Shown one piece after another: positions 58,255 to 64,000 of a stretch of 64,000 bases of DNA; within the stretch, counting starts at the first letter, position 1, and every line of letters starts with the position of its first letter. A program made the translations under genes and the position numbers. Location of the stretch: positions 61,285 to 125,284 of the forward strand of contig JAJRCF010000003.1 of NCBI GenBank assembly GCA_028679075.1, read 5' to 3'. The DNA comes from Methanoregula sp. GTDB taxonomy: Archaea > Halobacteriota > Methanomicrobia > Methanomicrobiales > Methanospirillaceae. A model generated the notes under the pieces. That model was not told the origin of the DNA. It was given only the letters and a program-made list of their open reading frames with translations, and did not search any database.

Positions 58255-59427
58255 ATGGCATTGTTTCCAAAGTTTTCGAAAAAGAAGGATGGGGTAAACG
58301 TTGTGATGGAGCAGAGGCTCCTCCAGAACGTCAACAACCTTGTTCTCAATGCAGAGACCTGCACGGGCTGCGGCATCTGTGTCGACGCCTGTCCCGAGGA
58401 GGCAATCGTCCTCGGGCTCGTCGGTGCATCAAGGCGTGGTGCAATCAACTACGCGGCCCCGATCGATGTGGACGAGACCAAGTGTTCTTACTGTGGCGTC
58501 TGCGTCATCATGTGCCCGTTCAATGCATTGACACTGAAGGTGGATGGCCAGGAGAGACTCCCGATTGTCGAGAAGGAAGGTTTCCCGCAGTACGACATGA
58601 AGGCGGAGATTAACGACGAGAAATGCGTCAAGTGTACCATTTGTGAAGAGGTATGCCCGCGGGACGCAATCGATCGCAATGTCCCCGCGTACGAAGGGAC
58701 CTACAAGGGACCCGTTGCCGGTGCAAAGCCCAAGTCGGCCGCAATGAAAAAGAAGACGACCTTTACCGTGGACAAGGAGAAGTGTTCGCTCTGTGGCCTG
58801 TGCGGTGCACTCTGCCCGGCAATCGTGGTGAAGCACAAGGAATTCACTGCGGAGTCCGGCAAGGTTGAAGGCGACGTCATCTGGGACGAAACCAAGTGTG
58901 ATGCCTGCAAGGTGTGCGTCGAGGCATGTCCCGAGGAATGCATCACGGTCGAACGCGAGATCATCTCCGACAAGGTGGACGGCAAGGTCAGCATTGTCCA
59001 GGACAACTGCTGCACCTGCACGTGGTGCTCGAAGAACTGCCCGACCGAGGCAATCACCGTCGAGAAGATTTTCGAGGGTGACATCGAGTTCCATGCAGAG
59101 AAATGCCCCGGCGGCTGCTCGACCTGTGCCGAGATCTGCCCGGCAAACGCGATCTACCTGCCGACCCCGAAGGCCGCAGCCGACATGAAACACGAGATCG
59201 AGCCGACCATCGCCGTGAACAAGGACTACTGTATCCTGTGCGGCGCCTGCGTCAATGCCTGCCCCGGTGAGGACATCATCGTCATGCAGAGGAAGGGCAT
59301 CCGTGTAAAAGGCAAGGAGACGGACCTGTTCAAGAAGATCAAGGCAAAGCTCTTCACCAAGAGGACCTCGAAGGTGAAAGAGGAGATCACCGGCCAGGTC
59401 AATATTAAAGTGATGGGGAAGGCGTGA
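58255..59427 (+). CDS. polyferredoxin with eight [4Fe-4S] motifs (FwdF-like)
   Basis: A 390-residue polyferredoxin. Eight cysteine motifs can be counted: CTGCGICVDACP, CSYCGVCVIMCP, CVKCTICEEVCP, CSLCGLCGALCP, CDACKVCVEACP, CCTCTWCSKNCP, CPGGCSTCAEICP and CILCGACVNACP. FwdF of formylmethanofuran dehydrogenase has this layout and forms an electron wire. ATG 58255 is 22 bases after the ferredoxin stop. Its end overlaps a GTG that could begin hdrC. It is the likely conduit from HdrA to Fwd. Confidence 0.9.
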   Translation: MALFPKFSKKKDGVNVVMEQRLLQNVNNLVLNAETCTGCGICVDACPEEAIVLGLVGASRRGAINYAAPIDVDETKCSYCGVCVIMCPFNALTLKVDGQERLPIVEKEGFPQYDMKAEINDEKCVKCTICEEVCPRDAIDRNVPAYEGTYKGPVAGAKPKSAAMKKKTTFTVDKEKCSLCGLCGALCPAIVVKHKEFTAESGKVEGDVIWDETKCDACKVCVEACPEECITVEREIISDKVDGKVSIVQDNCCTCTWCSKNCPTEAITVEKIFEGDIEFHAEKCPGGCSTCAEICPANAIYLPTPKAAADMKHEIEPTIAVNKDYCILCGACVNACPGEDIIVMQRKGIRVKGKETDLFKKIKAKLFTKRTSKVKEEITGQVNIKVMGKA

Positions 59428-59432
59428 GCATC

Positions 59433-60014
59433 ATGGCACGAACAAAAGGTTACCCGGAAGCGCTGGATAAGAAACTCCGCGAACAGAGATTTTTCCGTGA
59501 GGACTCGAATCCCGAGTTCACGAAGAACGTAAAGGCCATTTCACGCACCATCGCCCACATGTGCTACCAGTGCGGTACCTGCACCGGCTCCTGCCCGTCA
59601 GCACCCCGCAGCTCGTACCGTATCCGCAAGTTCATGCGGAGGGCAGTGCTTGGACTCGAGAACGAGGCACTGACCGATCCGGATCTCTGGCTCTGTACAA
59701 CCTGTTACAGCTGCTCTGACCGGTGCCCGCGGGACATCATCCCGACGGACGTCATCATGTCCATGAGGAACCTCGCATTCAAGCGGGATATTGTCCCCGT
59801 CAACTTCCTCAAGACCGTTACGGCAATCTATGCATCGGGCCACGGTGTCCCGAACAACGACGTCAACCGTGCAGCCCGTGAGAAACTCGGCCTGACCCGT
59901 GATCCGCCGACCACCCACATGTATCCGGAATACATGCCCGGGATCAGGAAGATCATCGACCACTATAAGCTCAAGGCTGAAGCCGACCGGATCATCAAGG
60001 AAAGGGAGGGCTAA
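59433..60014 (+). CDS. hdrC: CoB-CoM heterodisulfide reductase subunit C
   Basis: A 193-residue iron-sulfur subunit with two [4Fe-4S] sites (CYQCGTCTGSCP and CTTCYSCSDRCP). HdrC takes electrons from HdrA and passes them to HdrB. The N-terminus and length agree with soluble HdrC. ATG 59433 is chosen; a GTG at 59424 overlaps the polyferredoxin stop. GTGAG at 59424-59428 serves as ribosome binding site. hdrB follows after three bases. Confidence 0.94.
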   Translation: MARTKGYPEALDKKLREQRFFREDSNPEFTKNVKAISRTIAHMCYQCGTCTGSCPSAPRSSYRIRKFMRRAVLGLENEALTDPDLWLCTTCYSCSDRCPRDIIPTDVIMSMRNLAFKRDIVPVNFLKTVTAIYASGHGVPNNDVNRAAREKLGLTRDPPTTHMYPEYMPGIRKIIDHYKLKAEADRIIKEREG

Positions 60015-60017
60015 TCC

Positions 60018-60941
60018 ATGTCTGAAGCAGGGATAAACCACAAATTCGCATTCTATCTTGGATGCATTGCCCCGAACCGGTACCCCGGTGTCGAGTCCGC
60101 CTCCATCAAGGCGATGAAGAAACTCGGCGTTGAGCTCGTCCCCCTGAAGGGAGCCAGCTGCTGCCCCGCACCCGGTGCGTTCGGTTCGATCGACCTCGCT
60201 GTTTTCTATGCAATGGCAGCACGGAACCTCGTGCTCGCCGAGCAGATGAAGATGGATATCGCCCTTGTCTGCAACGGCTGTTACAAGTCGATCTGGGAAG
60301 TCAACCACAAACTCAAGCACAACAAGGACCTCCGCGATGCCGTCAACGAAGTGCTCAAGGAAGTCGACATGGAGTACAAGGGTACTATCAATGTCTACCA
60401 CACTGCCGAGCTCCTCTACAATGACAAGTTCATTGGCGTTGACAAGGTCCGCGACAGCGTAACAAACCCCCTGACCGGCGCACGCATTGCAGTCCACTAC
60501 GGCTGCCACCTGGTGAAACCCCACAAGGACCGTGAGTTCGAGAAGGAAGTCATGCTCAACACCGAGTGCCCGACCTGGATGGAAGAACTCGTTTCAGCCC
60601 TTGGCGCAACCCCGGTCGAGTACCGCAACAAGATGCAGTGCTGCGGTGCCGGCGGCGGTGTCCGCGGGTACGATATCGTCCACGCACTGGACATCACGAA
60701 CGAGAAGCTGATCAACCTCAAGGAAGAGAAGGTGGATGCACTCACCGATATCTGCCCGTTCTGTCAGCTCCAGTTCGACCGCGGCCAGATCGAAATCCAG
60801 GAGAAGTTCGGCCAGACCTACAACCTGCCGGTTCTTCACTTCGCTGAACTCCTCGGTCTCGCACAGGGAATGAGCCCGCAGGACCTCGGGCTGGACCTCC
60901 ATGGTATCAGCTGCGAACCGTTCCTGCAGAAGGTGCTGTGA
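60018..60941 (+). CDS. hdrB: CoB-CoM heterodisulfide reductase subunit B
   Basis: A 307-residue catalytic subunit that reduces the CoM-S-S-CoB disulfide. It carries the two CCG-type cysteine motifs that bind the noncubane [4Fe-4S] clusters: SCCPAPG (Cys48-49) and CCGAGGGVRG near residue 205, with the matching upstream Cys (YLGCIAPN, NGCY, YGCHL). It is the step that releases coenzyme B and coenzyme M. It lies between hdrC and hdrA in the order C-B-A. Confidence 0.95.
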   Translation: MSEAGINHKFAFYLGCIAPNRYPGVESASIKAMKKLGVELVPLKGASCCPAPGAFGSIDLAVFYAMAARNLVLAEQMKMDIALVCNGCYKSIWEVNHKLKHNKDLRDAVNEVLKEVDMEYKGTINVYHTAELLYNDKFIGVDKVRDSVTNPLTGARIAVHYGCHLVKPHKDREFEKEVMLNTECPTWMEELVSALGATPVEYRNKMQCCGAGGGVRGYDIVHALDITNEKLINLKEEKVDALTDICPFCQLQFDRGQIEIQEKFGQTYNLPVLHFAELLGLAQGMSPQDLGLDLHGISCEPFLQKVL

Positions 60942-60951
60942 GGTGGTAGAA

Positions 60952-63129
60952 ATGGCAGAAAAGAAAGCAACCACCAAGAAAGCCCCGTCCAAGAAAGAGG
61001 ACACCAAGAAGGTAGCTCCCGTGAAACAGGAAGTCAAGAAAGCGGCAGCACCTGCCGCAAAGCCCAAAGCAGCTCCCGCAGCTGCTCCGGCAAAAGCAGC
61101 GCCAGCCGGCAGCACAACTAAGCCGGGTGAAGCACGCATCGGTGTGTTCATCTGTCACTGCGGTACCAACATCGCCGGGTCGATGGATATCCCGGCCGTG
61201 GAGGAGTATGCAAAAACCCTCCCGAATGTAGCCTATGTTGACAACTACAAGTACATGTGCTCAATGCCCGGGCAGGCTGTGATTAGCAAGGCAGTCAAGG
61301 ACAACCACCTTACCGGGGTCGTTGTTTCTGCATGCTCGCCCCGTCTCCATGAGCCGACCTTCAGGACGGCAACAAAGGAAGCCGGCCTGAACCCGTTCCG
61401 GTTCGAGATGGCAAACATCCGTGAGCAGAACTCATGGGTGCACATGCACGACCGCGAAGGTTCGACCGACAAGGCAAAGGATGCAATCCGGATCGCAGTT
61501 GCAAAAGCTGCACTCCTCCAGGATCTCTTCCCAAAGACTGTGCCCGTCGAGAAGGCCGCCATGGTTGTCGGTGCCGGTGTTGCCGGTATGCAGGCAGCCC
61601 TTGACCTTGCTGCAGCAGGGATCAAGACCTACCTTGTCGAAGCAGACACCAGCATTGGCGGGCGCATGTCCCAGCTCGACAAGACCTTCCCGACACTTGA
61701 CTGTTCGCAGTGTATCTTAACCCCGAAGATGGTAGATGTCGGCAGGGCCAGTATGATCGAGCTGATGACCTGGTCCGAAGTTCATGAAGTGGAAGGGTAT
61801 ATCGGCAACTTCGATGTCACCGTCCGTAAGAAGGCACGAGGAGTTATCACCCCCAAGGAAGCAGAAGCACGTGGCATTGTCGGTGGCGGCTGCAACGGCT
61901 GTGGTGACTGTGAAACAGCCTGCCCGGTTGTCAAGCCCAACGAATTCGAAGTGGGTATGAAGCCACGGAAGGCAATATACATCAACCACCCACAGGTCGT
62001 GCCCCTTCTCTACACCATCGACTTCAACTCCTGTGTCAAGTGTGGTATCTGTGTTACTGCGTGCGGTCCCGAGAAGCGTGCAATCGATCTCGAGTCCAAG
62101 GACGAATTCGTCAAGGTCAAAGTTGGAACGGTCATCCTCGCAACCGGTTACGACATCGTCCCCATTGAGAAGAAAGAAGAATGGGGATACAAGCGGTTCG
62201 AGAACGTTATCACGAGCCTTGAGTTCGAGCGGCTCATCTGTGCATCCGGCCCGACCGGTGGGCACCTTATCCGCCCAAGCGACGGCGAGACACCGAAACG
62301 GGTCGCCTTTGTGCTCTGTGCAGGCTCCCGTGACAACACCGGAACCGGCAAGCCCTACTGCTCGCGGTTCTGCTGCATGTATTCGCTGAAACACGCCCAC
62401 CAGATCATCGAGAAGATCCCGGGATGCATCCCGTATATCTTCTACATGGATATCCGTTCGTTCGGTAAGATGTACGAAGAGTTCTATTACCGTATCCAGG
62501 ACGAGGGAGCGAAGTTCATCCGCGGCCGTGTCGCCAACATCATTGAGGACAAGAAGACCAAGAACCTCCACGTCATGACTGACGACACTCTGCTCGACCG
62601 CCCGATCGACATGGAAGTCGACATGGTCGTGCTCGCGGCAGCAGTCCAGCCCAAGGAGGATACCAACCGGACCCGGAAGCTCTTCGGAGTGTCCTGTTCG
62701 AGTGATGGATGGCTTCTTGAAGCCCACCCGAAGCTGAACCCGTGCGGGACCACCACAGCCGGCGTCTTCCTTGCCGGGGTCTGTCAGGGACCCAAGGATA
62801 TCCCTGACACGGTAGCATCAGCAGAAGGTGCAGCATCTGCAGCATCCATCCCGATCCACATGGGAGAAGTCGAGCTTGAGCCGTACTTCGCTACCTGCAT
62901 TGAGGAAAAGTGTGCAGGCTGCGGCATGTGCGTCAACCTCTGCCCCTACAGTGCACTGGCACTCGTTGAAAAGAACGGGCGCACCGTCATGGAGGTCACC
63001 GAGGCCAAGTGCAAGGGCTGCGGTACCTGCGGTGGCTTCTGCCCCGGTGGTGCAATCTGGATGAACCACTTCACAACACCCCAAATCGTGGCACAGATCG
63101 ATGCCTTCCTGCTCGGAGGTGAGCAGTAA
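60952..63129 (+). CDS. hdrA: CoB-CoM heterodisulfide reductase subunit A with Lys/Ala-rich N-terminal extension
   Basis: A 725-residue flavin-bifurcating subunit. Residues 1 to about 58 are a low-complexity Lys/Ala/Pro tail, unusual for HdrA. The conserved enzyme begins at ARIGVFICHCGTNI. It then has the FAD motif VVGAGVAGMQAALDLAAAGIKTYLVE, four or more [4Fe-4S] sites (CNGCGDCETACP, CVKCGICVTACG, CAGCGMCVNLCP, CKGCGTCGGFCP). It splits electron pairs between ferredoxin and heterodisulfide. ATG 60952 follows GAGGTGG. The stop overlaps mvhD as TAATG. Confidence 0.94.
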   Translation: MAEKKATTKKAPSKKEDTKKVAPVKQEVKKAAAPAAKPKAAPAAAPAKAAPAGSTTKPGEARIGVFICHCGTNIAGSMDIPAVEEYAKTLPNVAYVDNYKYMCSMPGQAVISKAVKDNHLTGVVVSACSPRLHEPTFRTATKEAGLNPFRFEMANIREQNSWVHMHDREGSTDKAKDAIRIAVAKAALLQDLFPKTVPVEKAAMVVGAGVAGMQAALDLAAAGIKTYLVEADTSIGGRMSQLDKTFPTLDCSQCILTPKMVDVGRASMIELMTWSEVHEVEGYIGNFDVTVRKKARGVITPKEAEARGIVGGGCNGCGDCETACPVVKPNEFEVGMKPRKAIYINHPQVVPLLYTIDFNSCVKCGICVTACGPEKRAIDLESKDEFVKVKVGTVILATGYDIVPIEKKEEWGYKRFENVITSLEFERLICASGPTGGHLIRPSDGETPKRVAFVLCAGSRDNTGTGKPYCSRFCCMYSLKHAHQIIEKIPGCIPYIFYMDIRSFGKMYEEFYYRIQDEGAKFIRGRVANIIEDKKTKNLHVMTDDTLLDRPIDMEVDMVVLAAAVQPKEDTNRTRKLFGVSCSSDGWLLEAHPKLNPCGTTTAGVFLAGVCQGPKDIPDTVASAEGAASAASIPIHMGEVELEPYFATCIEEKCAGCGMCVNLCPYSALALVEKNGRTVMEVTEAKCKGCGTCGGFCPGGAIWMNHFTTPQIVAQIDAFLLGGEQ

Positions 63130-63590
63130 TGTCTGCCCCAGGCAACTTCGAAATTCCAAAGCGTGGTCCCGGTATCTGGCAACCCAAGATCCAGGGTATC
63201 GTCTGCAACTGGTGTTCCTATGCCGGTGCTGACCTCGCCGGTGGCGGCCGTATCCAGTACCCGCCCGATGTCCGGATTATCCGTGTCATGTGCACAGGAC
63301 GTCTCGATTCACTCTTCGTGCTGAAGGCCTTCGCTGACGGTGCCGATGGTGTCCTCGTATCAGGATGCCACTTCGGTGACTGTCACTACCTTGAAGGTAA
63401 CTACAAGGCAGCAAAGCGGATGTTCATGGTCAAGCGCCTGATGAAGAGCATCGGCCTTGACGACCGCCGCTTCCGGATGACCTTTGTCTCGGCATCCGAA
63501 GGCGCAAAGTGGGGTGCCGTCATTACTGACGTGGTCAAGACCATCAACGAGCTTGGCCCGAGCCCCCTCACTGAATTCAAGAACAAATAA
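63129..63590 (+). CDS. mvhD: F420-non-reducing hydrogenase iron-sulfur subunit D / Hdr partner
   Basis: A 153-residue [2Fe-2S] protein that connects HdrA to an electron donor (MvhAG hydrogenase, or formate dehydrogenase in some methanogens). Features are IVCNWCSYAGADLAGGGRIQYP, VLVSGCHFGDCHYLEGNYKA and KWGAVITDVVKTI. MvhA and MvhG are not in the window, so the donor is unknown here. It is the last gene of the operon and starts within the hdrA stop. Confidence 0.94.
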   Translation: MSAPGNFEIPKRGPGIWQPKIQGIVCNWCSYAGADLAGGGRIQYPPDVRIIRVMCTGRLDSLFVLKAFADGADGVLVSGCHFGDCHYLEGNYKAAKRMFMVKRLMKSIGLDDRRFRMTFVSASEGAKWGAVITDVVKTINELGPSPLTEFKNK

Positions 63591-63850
63591 GCACTGCAAA
63601 TCCATGGGTTGAATGGGACGCCCTCAGCGCATCAGGGCTCTTGCCCCCACCCACATTTTTTAATATACAGCGCATACCGGAATCGACAATTTTTATATAT
63701 AACATAACAACCCGTTGTACCTTTTTTTATTTTGTTAACACTGCGTAAAAAAAGGAAACCTGGATAATATGTAGTATTTGAATATTGCCCTGCTGATTAT
63801 TTTGATTCGCCGGGCAATATAAAATTTTTTTTCGGGATAAAATAGGAATG
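63591..63850. other. intergenic region after mvhD
   Basis: This AT-rich stretch holds T-runs at 63655-63661 and near 63722-63728 that should end the hdr operon. It also contains a strong TATA-like sequence TTTTTATATATAAC near 63690. I see no coding frame of useful length. A second promoter may start near 63715, but its product is not visible. Confidence 0.45.
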
Positions 63851-63858
63851 CTTATATG
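63851..63858 (+). promoter_or_regulatory. TATA box of the gene beyond the right edge
   Basis: CTTATATG at 63851-63858 sits ~25 bases before the first hairpin of the structured leader. This is normal spacing for an archaeal promoter. The first codon of the downstream gene lies beyond base 64000. Confidence 0.5.
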
Positions 63859-63879
63859 GGGAAATTGGGAATTATTGGA

Positions 63880-63996
63880 TGTCCCATCTTAGGGGACGTG
63901 CAATAGCGACTTTCACTCATTACTCGTGTACCTCAAGAGTACACGCTCTCTCTCAGCGACAGTATTGTACCGCGGTTAAACTACAATTTGGAGGAA
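63880..63996 (+). ncRNA. predicted structured leader RNA or small RNA
   Basis: Several paired elements follow the TATA box. Hairpin 1 is GTCCC/GGGAC (63881-63885 with 63893-63897). A long-range stem GTGCAATA (63898-63905) pairs with TATTGTAC (63963-63970) with one G-T pair. Inside it, a perfect 7-base hairpin CGTGTAC/GTACACG (63925-63931 with 63939-63945) has a 7-base loop. AGCGAC occurs twice (63905-63910 and 63955-63960). A GGAGGA ribosome binding site (63990-63995) near the edge points to a downstream gene. It could be a regulatory leader or an independent small RNA. No known class is recognised. Confidence 0.5.
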
Positions 63997-64000
63997 TTCA

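Noticed and set aside
1..64000. CRISPR array, insertion sequence, prophage or integrase
   Set aside because: No regularly spaced repeats, transposase or integrase motif was seen on either strand; gene content looks like core chromosome.

Overview
The window is a GC-rich chromosomal segment from a methanogenic euryarchaeon. The order Methanomicrobiales (Methanoregula-like) is the best guess. This rests on heterodisulfide reductase HdrCBA with MvhD but no adjacent MvhAG hydrogenase, formyltransferase Ftr, methanogenesis-marker proteins, GGTGAT-type ribosome binding sites, archaeal TATA boxes and many Thr/Pro-rich surface lipoproteins. It looks like ordinary chromosome: I see no insertion sequence, integrase, CRISPR array or rRNA. 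There is one tRNA (Val, anticodon TAC).

Layout. 1-3.3 kb: the end of a methanogenesis marker 12-like gene, then porCDAB (pyruvate synthase). 3.4-9.1 kb: lipoproteins, tRNA-Val, an FKBP isomerase, an orphan nifB, an 8-oxoguanine glycosylase and S-adenosylhomocysteine hydrolase. 9.2-15.4 kb: hisF converging on an endA-trpS-pheS-pheT tRNA operon. 15.7-23.0 kb: a six-gene plus-strand operon of radical SAM activase, DUF1257 (Ycf35-like), Ycf46-like AAA ATPase, a 934-residue WD40 protein, a divergent Hsp70 and DUF2997. It looks like an undescribed NTP-driven machine. 23-48 kb: a mosaic of DNA repair genes (nfo, dinB, nreA), a DEAD-box helicase, pncB, adenosine-specific kinase, dCMP deaminase, RNase III, CorA, MsrB and several exported proteins.

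48.0-56.7 kb: a nine-gene minus-strand operon in which every junction overlaps, five of them as ATGA. It holds homologues of AksA, AksD, AksE and AksF. The small subunit carries the YLRT motif of homoaconitase, so this is probably 2-oxosuberate/coenzyme B synthesis rather than leucine synthesis. Co-transcribed are a truncated IorA-like TPP enzyme, a BioB-like radical SAM protein, two paralogous GIDDTD-motif proteins (one matching methanogenesis marker 11) and a cysteine-rich unknown. These are strong candidates for the unidentified late steps of coenzyme B biosynthesis.

56.7-63.6 kb: ftr, divergent from an operon of a small ferredoxin, an eight-cluster polyferredoxin, hdrC, hdrB, hdrA and mvhD. 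This is the electron-bifurcating heterodisulfide reductase that links the last step of methanogenesis (CoM-S-S-CoB reduction) to the first (CO2 reduction to formylmethanofuran). Coenzyme B, made by the neighbouring operon, is a product of Hdr. The last ~120 bases hold a TATA box and a predicted structured leader in front of a gene beyond the window.

Functions are assigned from reading sequences and motifs; no database search was run. Start codons were chosen by homology and by GGTGAT-like sites, and are flagged where uncertain.
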